64,000 bases of DNA from Chitinophaga deserti (GTDB taxonomy: Bacteria > Bacteroidota > Bacteroidia > Chitinophagales > Chitinophagaceae), in contig NZ_QFFK01000004.1 of assembly GCF_003149455.1 (NCBI RefSeq), positions 186,001-250,000 of the forward strand, read 5' to 3'. Shown here piece after piece: positions 52,736 to 61,000 of the stretch (within the stretch, counting starts at the first letter, position 1; each line of letters opens with the position of its first letter). The notes below the pieces were generated by a model. The model made no database searches. It saw only the letters and a program-made list of their open reading frames with translations, and was not told where the DNA came from. The position numbers and the translations under genes are program-made.

Positions 52736-52770
52736 GAAAGCCGGGACGCAATTGCGCCCGGTTTCTTTTT
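52736..52770. terminator. Terminator between GH30 and the convergent DUF5916 gene
   Basis: A long imperfect stem from GAAAGCCGGG (52736-52745) to CCCGGTTTC (52757-52765) around a CGCAATTGCG core, then T5. The A and T ends can serve both directions. Confidence 0.85.
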
Positions 52771-52772
52771 GC

Positions 52773-54989
52773 CTATAAGTTGAGCCAGTACACCAGTTTC
52801 AGCACCAGCGCCCTGTTTTTGACGTAAAAGGGTTCGGGCAGGTAGTTGTCGGTATACACGATGAAAAGGTCGGAAGCGGGCCTGTAACGCCACTGGAAGC
52901 GGGTATTCACGTTCATGTTCTTCATCTGCTCGTTGTATTGTACAAACCCGGTGAAGAACAGGGTATTGGTCATGGTAACATCCACACGCGGCCCCACCAG
53001 CCAGAAGCCATTATTACCCCAGGGCTTCGGCAGGTTCAGCTGGTTGTAGTTGGCGCTCATGGCAATGCTCACATATGGCTGGAAACGGTAGCCCAGTTCA
53101 CCCGTAGCAGTAAAGCGTTTACCACCGGCGTAATAACCGCCGTAACGGGCGCTGAGGGCGTAGGTAAGCAGGCTCTGCGGCTTAGACACATAATCGGCCC
53201 CTACAGTGTTCCAGCTGTGTTTGGAGAACGCCTGCAGGCTGTCTTTCCCGAGATTCAACGGATCGAAGGGCTGCAGCAGCTGAATATAGGTAGTGCTGGC
53301 CCATACGTTCAGCGTATTGCGGGCGCGCCATACCATGCCGTAGTTCAGCATCAGCTCGTTATCCGTTCTGTCCATTTTATCGGTGAAGAAGTTGGTAGAC
53401 GTAAGCTGCGGCCCATGGCTCAGCAAAGCACCCGATTTCGGGAAGAAGAGGCGGGTGGCGGTGGGTGCGAAACGGATGTAGCCCGTACGCGGAACGTAGC
53501 CCACTTCCGCTTTATAGTTCCTGCCCACATATTCATGCTGCCAGCCAATGCTCCAGTTCTTACTGGTGTATTGCAGGTTACCGGCATGCGCCCAGTCGTT
53601 GCTGCTGAGGCCGGGCGAGAAGGATTTTAATACCAGCGCCTTACCCGTCCAGAAGTTATTGGCGGAAGCGAGGTTGTATTCCATCCCGAAGTTGCGGTTG
53701 TAGCGCGTGTACACGGGATCTCCGGGTTGTACCTTATCCGGATTGTAATTGATGGATTCTTTGTTGATGAGCAGCATGCCAATGTTGGAGCGGGAGAACA
53801 CCCGGCGCTGAAGGGCTGCCACGGTAAAGTTTTGCGCCGGCAGCGAGGTGGCCGACTGCTTACCCGTTTGCATATTCATTACCCCCAGCCGCCAGTTGCG
53901 GTTCAGTTTACCGCTCAGGCGTGCCCCGAAGTGGATGGGTGCGCCCAGCCCGATGCGCCTGCTGAAGAAGGGGCGGAGGGTGCTGTATCCGAAGTTGGTG
54001 AACTGGTCGCCGTTCTCGAGGAAGAACTGGCGGCGTTCCGGGAAAAAGAGCTCGAAGCGGTCGAGGTTCGTTACCTGTTTATCCACGTCTACCTGCGAGA
54101 AGTCGGGGTTTACGGTAAGGTCGAGGTTAAGGGAGGATGTGATCGCAATTTTAGCATCCAGTCCGGCATCGCGGCGCCATTTGGTAGGGGAGCCTGCATC
54201 GTAATTCTTATTGATGCCACCCAGCACGTAAGGTATGAGCGAAATATTAGGACCGGGATTAGGCGGAACGGTATCCCATTCCAGCGTACCGGTATATGCC
54301 AGTGATGCAGAAGGGAACTGCCGGGGCACGGGCGCCCAGCTGCTCTTTTCCGTGGTTTTGAGATCGTTCCTGCCGAAGTTGATACCCCACTTCGTGATGC
54401 CTTTCTTATACCGGATGGTTTTGAAGGGGATGGATGCTTCGAAGATCCATTTGTCCGGGTAGTTTTTTACTACGGAGGTCCATTTATTATCCCAGCTGAG
54501 GTCTACTTTACCGCCGTCGTACATGAGTCCGTCCCACTGAGCCCCTGCGGCATTGGCGCCGAAGGTGAAGCCGTTGGTCTGATCATCGAAGGGGTCCATG
54601 AACAGGAGGAAGTTATCGTTCTTGAGGAACGAGAAATCGCGGCGGAGGCTTTCCACCATATAAGGGCCGGGAGCACCGTTGTAATTGACTACCAGTAAGT
54701 AAAGCTGCTGGTTATCATATGCCATTTTCACGTAGGTACGCACATTGGCGAAGCTCGTGTCCATGGGGAGGATCATGAAAAAGTTGGAGGCAGAGTCTGC
54801 ATCCCGCCAAGCCTGTTCGTCGGCTATACCGTCGATCTTAATGGAAGAAGTAGCCTTTCGCATCTGAAGGCGGTACTGATCGTTCTTTTTCTGTGCTGCT
54901 GCCTGAAGGGTAAAAATGCACCCCAATAAACATGGAATAATTCGTCGCAATGTGTGATGTGTTTCCGGGTTAGGGCGGCTAAAGTACAT
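52773..54989 (-). CDS. DUF5916 outer-membrane protein with N-terminal CBM9-like domain
   Basis: 738 residues from the ATG at 54989; the open frame extends to 55052, but the extra residues (MFPIPSRHPF...) precede the hydrophobic signal region and are not needed. Signal segment (IIPCLLGCIFTLQAAA), a carbohydrate-binding-family-9-like domain (SSIKIDGIADEQAWRDAD ... FKTIRYKKGITKWGINFGRN, about 35-240), then the DUF5916 region with many aromatic-ended beta strands, probably an outer-membrane barrel (FELFFPERRQFFLENGDQF ... FFTGFVQYNEQMKNMNVNTRFQWRYRP). The family is widespread in Bacteroidota and has no settled function. It is a single gene. The region ahead of it holds repeats with an 11-bp period that look regulatory. 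Confidence 0.85.
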   Translation of the reverse strand: MYFSRPNPETHHTLRRIIPCLLGCIFTLQAAAQKKNDQYRLQMRKATSSIKIDGIADEQAWRDADSASNFFMILPMDTSFANVRTYVKMAYDNQQLYLLVVNYNGAPGPYMVESLRRDFSFLKNDNFLLFMDPFDDQTNGFTFGANAAGAQWDGLMYDGGKVDLSWDNKWTSVVKNYPDKWIFEASIPFKTIRYKKGITKWGINFGRNDLKTTEKSSWAPVPRQFPSASLAYTGTLEWDTVPPNPGPNISLIPYVLGGINKNYDAGSPTKWRRDAGLDAKIAITSSLNLDLTVNPDFSQVDVDKQVTNLDRFELFFPERRQFFLENGDQFTNFGYSTLRPFFSRRIGLGAPIHFGARLSGKLNRNWRLGVMNMQTGKQSATSLPAQNFTVAALQRRVFSRSNIGMLLINKESINYNPDKVQPGDPVYTRYNRNFGMEYNLASANNFWTGKALVLKSFSPGLSSNDWAHAGNLQYTSKNWSIGWQHEYVGRNYKAEVGYVPRTGYIRFAPTATRLFFPKSGALLSHGPQLTSTNFFTDKMDRTDNELMLNYGMVWRARNTLNVWASTTYIQLLQPFDPLNLGKDSLQAFSKHSWNTVGADYVSKPQSLLTYALSARYGGYYAGGKRFTATGELGYRFQPYVSIAMSANYNQLNLPKPWGNNGFWLVGPRVDVTMTNTLFFTGFVQYNEQMKNMNVNTRFQWRYRPASDLFIVYTDNYLPEPFYVKNRALVLKLVYWLNL

Positions 54990-55118
54990 AAAAGGTGCCC
55001 GGGTTGCATCTCCGTTCATGTAAAAAGGGTGGCGTGATGGAATGGGGAACATCAGAAACTGGAAGTACCCGGCAAAAAACGGAGCAGGAATTGCGTAAAG
55101 TAAACAGGAAGAGTGGGG

Positions 55119-55222
55119 CTACAGTACGGCGTGTGGCTGTCTACAGTACGTGAACAATACGTGAAATGGCAGCCGATCACGGAGATGTGGTGGACATGAG
55201 GTGGACTTGATGTGGACTTGAT
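55119..55222. repeat. 11-bp-phased short repeats upstream of the DUF5916 gene
   Basis: CTACAGTACG occurs at 55119 and 55141 (22 bp apart), TACGTGAA at 55147 and 55158 (11 bp apart), and GTGGAC-type 11-mers at 55190, 55201 and 55212; the last two are identical (GTGGACTTGAT). Spacing of one or two helical turns suggests binding by a response regulator to direct repeats; the 22-bp ACAGTA pair is close to what LytTR regulators use. An 11-bp minisatellite is the alternative. Confidence 0.5.
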
Positions 55223-55516
55223 GCGGTAACGAGTTGGTATTGAGGTGGTTGGGATGGCATTCCGGCGTGTGCGGTTCGGGTGGCTTCCGCCCGGGATGAT
55301 TTAGTGGTTTTTAGACTCATATCGTTTGATAATGAGTCGTTTATGGTGAAATGTTCCATTTGAGCGGTCACTTCTTCACATTTGATGATAGTTGCTGATT
55401 GAGATATTGTATGGCTTATTGAAGCATAACCCGTGCCGGATCCGGAGGTGAAAATGGGATGGGGAGAAATTCTTTAGAAACCTGTATAGTTTAACGACGA
55501 AGATATAAAACGAAAA
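55223..55516. other. Intergenic stretch without a visible gene
   Basis: Low-complexity, GT-rich on the left and AT-rich on the right. An open frame on the minus strand (55177-55371) has no recognisable features and runs through the repeats above. I see no gene here. Confidence 0.4.
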
Positions 55517-55539
55517 AGACCGGCTAATGCCGGCCTTTT
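55511..55539 (-). terminator. Terminator of the secreted hypothetical gene
   Basis: CCGGC (55520-55524), loop TAAT, GCCGG (55529-55533), extended by AAAG/CTTT with one mismatch. On the minus strand it ends in a T-rich tract. Confidence 0.65.
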
Positions 55540-55607
55540 AATCCTCTACTGAAAACACTCACACGATTCTTTTCTTACACACTCACGTTCTTCTGTTGAT
55601 TCTTAAC

Positions 55608-56171
55608 TTAAATCGTCTCGTTATATATCGTCTTTAATGTAAACGCTTTTGAATATTCATCGAATCTCGCCAGTTCATCGTTGCTGCGGAATTGCATATC
55701 GAGCTGCTGATGGAATTTACCGTTGTCGGGAAATGCCCGTTTCAGGTTGCCGATTGTCAGTTCCATTACATCACTGCCGGGCTGTGCGCTGAAATAAAAT
55801 TTCGTTTCTTTGATTCTGCCTTTGCCTTTCGAAGTTTCCACTTCACGGCTGTATATCGGGAAGCCCGCGGCATCCAGGATTTTGTAGGCATTGTTACCAA
55901 CAAAACGGTAGTCCTGCTGATGTTTGTCGCGATACCCGTATAGAACGTTTTTATCGAGCAGTATTTGTTTATCTCCGTTCACCACTTTCACTTTACCATG
56001 CTGGAACGGAACATCTGCTTTAATCTTATGATGTGCGGCACCGTAGCTTACTTTTCCTTCTGCAAAATCTTCCGCCGAAAGATAGAGGCCCGTTTTACCG
56101 GATTGTGCTACAGCCGGGAGGCTGAGAACACCTAACATAGCGACGGACAAGGTCAGGAACATACGCTTCAT
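55608..56171 (-). CDS. Secreted hypothetical protein
   Basis: 187 residues. A clear signal peptide (MKRMFLTLSVAMLGVLSLPAVA, then QS) and a mature part of about 165 residues with alternating polar and aromatic residues, likely beta-rich (VKVVNGDKQILLDKNVLYGYRDKHQQDYRFVGNNAYKILDAAGFPIYSRE). There is no cysteine, membrane helix or catalytic motif. I do not recognise a named family; the layout is that of small periplasmic proteins common in Chitinophagaceae. It is divergent from the DUF4139 gene and ends in its own terminator. Start and strand are well supported by the signal peptide; the function is unknown. Confidence 0.65.
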   Translation of the reverse strand: MKRMFLTLSVAMLGVLSLPAVAQSGKTGLYLSAEDFAEGKVSYGAAHHKIKADVPFQHGKVKVVNGDKQILLDKNVLYGYRDKHQQDYRFVGNNAYKILDAAGFPIYSREVETSKGKGRIKETKFYFSAQPGSDVMELTIGNLKRAFPDNGKFHQQLDMQFRSNDELARFDEYSKAFTLKTIYNETI

Positions 56172-56320
56172 GCTGTACTGTTTTGGTGTAGTGCAAATTT
56201 ACTGCTGAAGGGTTCCGGCATCTATGATAAATGTCATGCCTGAAAGGCTTTTGCTTTTTTTTAACAAATCATTTATGGAAAAGGATAAAATAGTGCATCC
56301 GGAAGGTAAAATAGCACGGC

Positions 56321-57967
56321 ATGATACAACGCACAGCACTTTTTCTCATAGCATTTACCGCGCTGGAAGCTTCCGCACAGGAGCCCCAGTACACCGGTTC
56401 CACCATTAAATCCGTAACCGTTTACAGCCAGGGTGCGGAAATGTTCCACACTGCCAAAGTATCGATCCCCAAAGGCGTGAGCCGCGTGGTGGTGGGCAAA
56501 GTAGCGGCCCGGATCGATGAAAGCAGCATACAGGTGAGCGCTCCCGGAGCGGTAACCGTCATGTCTGCAGGATTCGGCAAAAACTTCCTCCCGGATGTGG
56601 TAGAAAAACCTGCTTTTAGGCAATTGGCAGACAGTCTGGAGAATGTGAAACTGGCCCTTTCCAAACTGGCGAATACCCGTAAAGCGCAGGAAGGTACTTT
56701 AACATTACTGGATAAGAATCAGGCGCTCAGTGGCAACAACGCGAATGTGGCAGAGTTAACGAAGCTGGCAGACTATTACGCCGCCAAACAGATTGAACTG
56801 CGCAACAGCATTTTTGCACTGGAAGAAAAAGAAGCAAAGCTGACACAGTTGCGCACCCGCATCCTGCAACAGATGAAGGAGCTGAATGAAAACCCGGAAG
56901 CCGCCGGCGGACAAATCGTACTGCAACTGATGGCGCCCGCCGCAGTGAGTGGTACGCTGGAAATCCGTTACGTGGCATTGGATGCAGGCTGGAGCACCAA
57001 CTACGACCTGAAGCTGGAAAATATCTCCAAACCCCTGAAACTGATGTATAAAGCCAACGTGCGCCAGCAAACGGGCATCGACTGGAAAAATGTAAAGCTC
57101 ACGCTGAATACGGGTAACCCTTCCAACAGCGGGATTGTACCTGAACTGTCGACCTGGTTTTTACAGGAGCAAATCAACCATACAGTATTTAGGAAGGGAG
57201 TAGCCGATGCTATGTATGGCTCGCGTGCACTGGAAGAAGTAGTGGTAACAGGACAAGGCCTGGAAGGAAAAGTTGCAGGTGTAAAGATCCGTGGCATAAG
57301 CACCATGGCCGCGCCTCCTCCTCCGCCTGCAGCAGTACCTGCATCCATCGTGCAGCACCAGACCAGCGCCAGCTTTGATATCGATATCCCTTACGACATT
57401 GCGGGCAATGGTGAAAACCATTCCGTGGTGCTGAAAGAAATGGATATGCCAGCCAGCTACCTCTACTATTCCGTTCCTAAGCTGGATCAGGATGCATTCC
57501 TCATGGCGAATGTGACAAATTTTGCAGCCTATAACCTACTGCCCGGTGAAGCAAATATCATGATCGGTAATCTGTATGCCGGTAAAACATGGATCAACCC
57601 GCAGGCCACGGAAGATACGCTGAAAGTAAGCCTCGGCCGCGACCGCCAGGTGGTGATCCGCCGCGAGCTGATGGCACAGATGAGCGGCACCAAACTGATC
57701 GGCAGTTCCGTTCGGAAAACATATACCTACGAGATCAGGGTACGGAATGGAAAGCAGGAAGCCGTGAAACTGCAGCTGAAAGACCAATACCCCATCTCCA
57801 CAGATAAAAACGTGGAAACAGACCTCTCTGAGTCTGCCGGGGCCACCGTAAACGCAGAAACCGGGGAACTGGTTTGGGATCTTGACCTGAAACCGGGAGA
57901 ATCCAAAACATTGCGCCTTACCTACACCGTAAAACATCCGAAAGGAGTACAATATCAGGGTTTATAA
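56321..57967 (+). CDS. DUF4139/DUF4140 (mucoidy inhibitor MuiA-like) secreted protein with plug-like insert
   Basis: 548 residues. Signal peptide (about 1-19), DUF4140 N-terminal domain (about 28-125, SVTVYSQGAEMFHTAKVSIPKGVSRVVV), a coiled coil (about 105-195), then DUF4139 (about 215-545) with VALDAGWSTNYDLKL, NVRQQTGIDWKNVKLTLNTGNP and the C-terminal LKPGESKTLRLTYTVKHPKG. Between residues 300 and 340 an insert reads RALEEVVVTGQGLEGKVAGVK, then IRGIST and five prolines. EEVVVTG...KVAGVKIRG is the signature of a SusC plug-domain entrance, unexpected in this family. MuiA-type proteins affect envelope polymers in enterobacteria, but the role here is unknown. The gene is a single unit with a strong terminator. 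Confidence 0.85.
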   Translation: MIQRTALFLIAFTALEASAQEPQYTGSTIKSVTVYSQGAEMFHTAKVSIPKGVSRVVVGKVAARIDESSIQVSAPGAVTVMSAGFGKNFLPDVVEKPAFRQLADSLENVKLALSKLANTRKAQEGTLTLLDKNQALSGNNANVAELTKLADYYAAKQIELRNSIFALEEKEAKLTQLRTRILQQMKELNENPEAAGGQIVLQLMAPAAVSGTLEIRYVALDAGWSTNYDLKLENISKPLKLMYKANVRQQTGIDWKNVKLTLNTGNPSNSGIVPELSTWFLQEQINHTVFRKGVADAMYGSRALEEVVVTGQGLEGKVAGVKIRGISTMAAPPPPPAAVPASIVQHQTSASFDIDIPYDIAGNGENHSVVLKEMDMPASYLYYSVPKLDQDAFLMANVTNFAAYNLLPGEANIMIGNLYAGKTWINPQATEDTLKVSLGRDRQVVIRRELMAQMSGTKLIGSSVRKTYTYEIRVRNGKQEAVKLQLKDQYPISTDKNVETDLSESAGATVNAETGELVWDLDLKPGESKTLRLTYTVKHPKGVQYQGL

Positions 57968-57989
57968 ACGAGCCTTTTCATGGGCGGAC

Positions 57990-58016
57990 GCGCGGGAGCA
58001 ATCCCGCGCTTTTTTT
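57990..58016 (+). terminator. Intrinsic terminator of the DUF4139 gene
   Basis: GCGCGGGA (57990-57997), loop GCAA, TCCCGCGC (58002-58009), then seven T. Confidence 0.9.
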
Positions 58017-58048
58017 ATCCCCGGAAGGAGCTGATTATCTATGCATTA

Positions 58049-58066
58049 ATTACCCCCAGGGGGGAT
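58049..58066. promoter_or_regulatory. C5/G6 palindrome related to the site at 37095
   Basis: ATTACCCCCAGGGGGGATT lies 32 bp behind a terminator. It shares TACCCCCAGGGG with the complement of the site at 37095-37112, which also follows a terminator. A shared regulator, possibly of CsoR/RcnR type, is one explanation. Confidence 0.35.
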
Positions 58067-58086
58067 TTGTGCCGGAAAAGGAAGGA

Positions 58087-58242
58087 GTAAAGGAGGGTTA
58101 CTGTAGGGTAAAAGAAGGGTTAATGTATATATACTGTAGGTAAAATGGCACCAAACCCAATACTGTAAAGGCATAGTACCCTATTTATATACATTAGGTA
58201 CCCTTTAAGTACCCATTGAGTACCCGAAAAATACCCTTTCAG
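58087..58242. repeat. 11-bp-phased TACCC / GGGTW repeat array upstream of the GNAT gene
   Basis: GGGTT/GGGTA occurs at 58095, 58106 and 58117 (every 11 bp). TACCC occurs at 58177, 58199, 58210, 58221 and 58232 (22, 11, 11 and 11 bp). The last four units read TACCCTTTAAG, TACCCATTGAG, TACCCGAAAAA and TACCCTTTCAG. TACTGTAG, the complement of the octamer found upstream of DUF5916, occurs at 58099 and 58132. Inverted halves with exact helical phasing suggest an operator array, for example for a PhoB/OmpR- or LytTR-type response regulator. No gene is seen between 57968 and 58387. Confidence 0.65.
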
Positions 58243-58387
58243 CAGGCTATAATCAGGGGAGGGGAAAGGTGGTAAGAACCCGGGAATTTTCATGGTTTGC
58301 AAGGATATTCCCATTACATTTACGTAGCTAAAGGACCTTGGTTCGTTAACCCGTAAAAAGCATCTAAAAAATTCATTCGAACAGGAT

Positions 58388-58912
58388 ATGAAGTTACACA
58401 TCAGGCCAGAAACCGCGGCTGAGTTCCCGGCTATCTATGAATTGAACGCATTAGCCTTTGGACAGGATAATGAAAGCCGGCTCGTTGATAAACTGCGTGA
58501 TACCCCGTTTTTTATTCCGGAACTTTCCATCGTGGCATATGCAGGTGAGTACCTGGTAGGGTATATTTTGCTGACACGTTTGCCATTAAAAGGAGACGAT
58601 GGATTGACTTACGAAACCCTAGCCCTGGCGCCCGTTTCCGTGACTCCTGCTTTGCACCAGATGGGTGTTGGCGGCCAGCTGATCCGTCATGCTTTAAAAG
58701 AAGCTTCGGCATTGGGCTTTGATTCGGTAATCGTATTGGGGCACCCTGAATATTACCCGAAGTTCGGATTTGAAAAGGCATCCGGATTTGGCATACGCAC
58801 CTCCTACGAAGTACCCGATGAAGCATTTATGGCGGTAGAGCTGGTGCCCGGCGCTTTAAAAGGAAAAGCGGGGCAGGTAGCATACCCGAAAGCATTTGAA
58901 GAAGTGGGATAG
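58388..58912 (+). CDS. GNAT-family N-acetyltransferase
   Basis: 174 residues. The GNAT fold is recognisable: LHIRPETAAEFPAIYELNALAFGQDNESRLVDKLR, a central strand SIVAYAGEYLVGYILLTRL, and the acetyl-CoA-binding segment LAPVSVTPALHQMGVGGQLIRHALKEA (the Q-x-x-G-x-G/A type loop). It then continues GFDSVIVLGHPEYYPKFGFEKAS, which is typical of the YhbS-like subgroup. Members acetylate small molecules or protein amines; the substrate here is unknown. It stands alone behind a long leader with a remarkable 11-bp-phased repeat array, so its expression may be tightly controlled. Confidence 0.88.
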   Translation: MKLHIRPETAAEFPAIYELNALAFGQDNESRLVDKLRDTPFFIPELSIVAYAGEYLVGYILLTRLPLKGDDGLTYETLALAPVSVTPALHQMGVGGQLIRHALKEASALGFDSVIVLGHPEYYPKFGFEKASGFGIRTSYEVPDEAFMAVELVPGALKGKAGQVAYPKAFEEVG

Positions 58913-58940
58913 TAAATTAGTATGTTCCTATACATCAGAA

Positions 58941-58972
58941 AAGCCGGTCAGGATGCTCCTGCCGGCTTTCTT
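58941..58972. terminator. Terminator between GNAT and the convergent phosphoesterase gene
   Basis: AAGCCGG-t-CAGGA (58941-58953) pairs with TCCTG-CCGGCTT (58957-58968) with one bulge, loop TGC, then TCTTC. The A and T ends make it usable in both directions. Confidence 0.8.
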
Positions 58973-59002
58973 CGTTCTGGATGATTCCCGTTCTGGAATG
59001 TT

Positions 59003-60859
59003 TTATGGCGCGGCTTCCAGGCACACCAGCTTCCCGTCCATGGAAGAAGCGAGTACCAGGTTGCCGGTAAGTGGCTGTACGGTGTTTACAAGGCAGCTGG
59101 AGAACTGGTGTTTCCAGCGGATTGCCCCATTAGTGGCAGAGAGCGCCGTAACAAGGCCGGATTGTCCGGCGATGAATACGGTACCGTCTTTCTCCATGAT
59201 AGGACTGGGGCAGATTTCGTACCCCAGTTGTACGGGTGACTGCCAGATGATTTTACGTTCCCCCGCCCGGGCATCGAATGCGAGAATGTTTCCCTGCATG
59301 GATTTGGCATATACATGGGCACTGTCTTCCGACTGACCCAGCGATTCGCGTACCCACTGCTGATCATCGCGGTGGCGCCATACAGTGTTGCCGGTTTCAG
59401 TGTCTATAACGGTCATATACCTGTCTGGCGATACGATCCATGCACGGCCCATAAAAGCCACGGGCCATACCGCTGCAGGGGAAAACATGCGGTTGGCGGC
59501 CCCGTTGGTCCATTCCCATGCAGGCGCGCCCGTTTGGGCGTTTAATGCATAAAACTGGTTGCCCCAGGTGCCAAAGAGCACTTTATCTCCGTACACCAGC
59601 GGCCGTGTTTCCACAAATCCCTTTACGCCGGGGTGGTCCCATACCTGCTCACCGGAACGGATGTTCCAGGCCCTGCAATGCCCGTCGGACCCCGCAATGA
59701 TAGCCAGCTCACCGGAGCGTGCGGGAGATGATACTATTGCCATTCCGGTTTCTTTTATCCAGGCGCTTTTGCCGTTGGAGAGCTTCAGGCAGTACACTTT
59801 TCCGTCTGAACTGGGCACCACTACATGATTGGCGTGTACAAGCGGGGTAGCGTAGATTTTACCGCCGGTTTTGTAACGCCAGCGGATCTTGCCGGTTTGC
59901 AGGTCGGCCGCTTTAATATCGCCATTGGTTGTAGTATAAATCACTTTGCCATCTGCAATGGCAACTGCACTGCCCATATCCCCGTCTTCCTGTATCTGCC
60001 ATTTTATTTTCACGTTAGGGAAAGAATCGTTCACACGTTTGGCCGCATCATCACTAATAGGGGGATAGTTGGCGGAAGCATTGGCAACAAGCGGCATACG
60101 GTGCCATGCAGGGCGCGTTTCCGTAGCCGGACGGCGTTCTTCGAAAATGATGGAATCGCGCAGAACGGATACCAGGTTATAACCACCCACCGCATCTTTT
60201 GCGCGGAGGTTAGAACGGCACATAACGTTGGGGATGGCGGTACGGGTATAGATGCGGTTGGCATGGCCATGACCGCAAAGCATAAGCTGTACGTTTTTGG
60301 TGCGGAGCATGCCGTAAACATCGAGCCAGTTATTCAGTCCTTCGTCGAGGGGATAATGGTTGATGTAAACAACAGGCATGGCGGCAGGTGTACGGTCGAG
60401 CGTTTTGCGCAGCCAAACCATGTTTTCACGGGGTACCTGGCCGGGGCCCATACGCATATTCGGGCCGCTGTTGGTACCTATGAAGCGGTAGCCTTTATGA
60501 TCGAATTGAAACGTTTCGTCACCAAACACGGTGCGGAAGGAATTACAGCCGCTTTCCGACCATTTGGTATCGTGGTTGCCGGGTATGATGTGCCAGGGCT
60601 TCCGCAGCTGGTCAATGGTTTGTTTGGCCAGCTTCAGTTCCGCATCGGATCCAAACTCTGTAACATCGCCTGAAAAGATTACGAAATCGATCCCGGGGAG
60701 CTGGTTAAGGTCGCGGATGGTGCGTTCCAGATCTTCCAGACCGGTTTGTACGCCTACGTGTGTATCGGTTACGAGTGCGAAGCGGAACAGTGTATCCTGT
60801 GCGGCAGCCGCCCCGGACAGCAGCAATGCGCCGAGGAGCCATACAAAGCATGTTTTCAT
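59003..60859 (-). CDS. Secreted metallophosphoesterase / PQQ-like beta-propeller fusion
   Basis: 618 residues from the ATG at 60859; the start at 60868 adds three residues. Signal peptide (FVWLLGALLLSGAAAAQ), then a calcineurin-like phosphoesterase domain with a full metal set: DTH (Asp32, His34), SGD (Asp65), GNHD (95-97), NHY (His168) and GHGH (His197, His199). From about 285 it continues as an eight-bladed PQQ-like propeller made of repeats such as GKVIYTTTNGDIKAADLQTGKIRWRY and GKVYCLKLSNGKSAW. PQQ-binding or dehydrogenase residues are not evident, so the propeller is probably a binding platform. It should act in the periplasm on a phosphodiester or phosphomonoester. It is a single gene, unrelated in sequence to the PPP-type phosphatase at 23622. 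Confidence 0.87.
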   Translation of the reverse strand: MKTCFVWLLGALLLSGAAAAQDTLFRFALVTDTHVGVQTGLEDLERTIRDLNQLPGIDFVIFSGDVTEFGSDAELKLAKQTIDQLRKPWHIIPGNHDTKWSESGCNSFRTVFGDETFQFDHKGYRFIGTNSGPNMRMGPGQVPRENMVWLRKTLDRTPAAMPVVYINHYPLDEGLNNWLDVYGMLRTKNVQLMLCGHGHANRIYTRTAIPNVMCRSNLRAKDAVGGYNLVSVLRDSIIFEERRPATETRPAWHRMPLVANASANYPPISDDAAKRVNDSFPNVKIKWQIQEDGDMGSAVAIADGKVIYTTTNGDIKAADLQTGKIRWRYKTGGKIYATPLVHANHVVVPSSDGKVYCLKLSNGKSAWIKETGMAIVSSPARSGELAIIAGSDGHCRAWNIRSGEQVWDHPGVKGFVETRPLVYGDKVLFGTWGNQFYALNAQTGAPAWEWTNGAANRMFSPAAVWPVAFMGRAWIVSPDRYMTVIDTETGNTVWRHRDDQQWVRESLGQSEDSAHVYAKSMQGNILAFDARAGERKIIWQSPVQLGYEICPSPIMEKDGTVFIAGQSGLVTALSATNGAIRWKHQFSSCLVNTVQPLTGNLVLASSMDGKLVCLEAAP

Positions 60860-60946
60860 GCTCCCCAAGATACCACGCCGCTTCTGGAAATAAAAAGGGG
60901 AATGCGGTAACGGCAGGGAGGCGGAAGATTGTCTGTGCCGCCTGCA

Positions 60947-60978
60947 ATAAAAAGCCCGCAGCCGTAAAAGCTGCGGGC
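60947..60978 (-). terminator. Terminator of the TPR/AAA+ operon
   Basis: GCCCGCAGC (60954-60962) pairs with GCTGCGGGC (60970-60978), loop CGTAAAA. On the minus strand it is followed by TTTTTATT. It ends the operon that runs in from the right edge. Confidence 0.9.
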
Positions 60979-61000
60979 ATACTATCTGATGATGTGATAA

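Noticed and set aside
55177..55371. Minus-strand open frame of 64 codons as a possible small peptide gene
   Set aside because: It runs through the 11-bp repeats, has no signal peptide, motif or terminator of its own and shows no coding character.
58087..58242. CRISPR array
   Set aside because: Units are 11 bp with no separate spacers of 25-40 bp and no cas gene is near.
58120..58401. Minus-strand open frame of 93 codons upstream of GNAT
   Set aside because: It is made of the TACCC repeat array read backwards and has no protein features.
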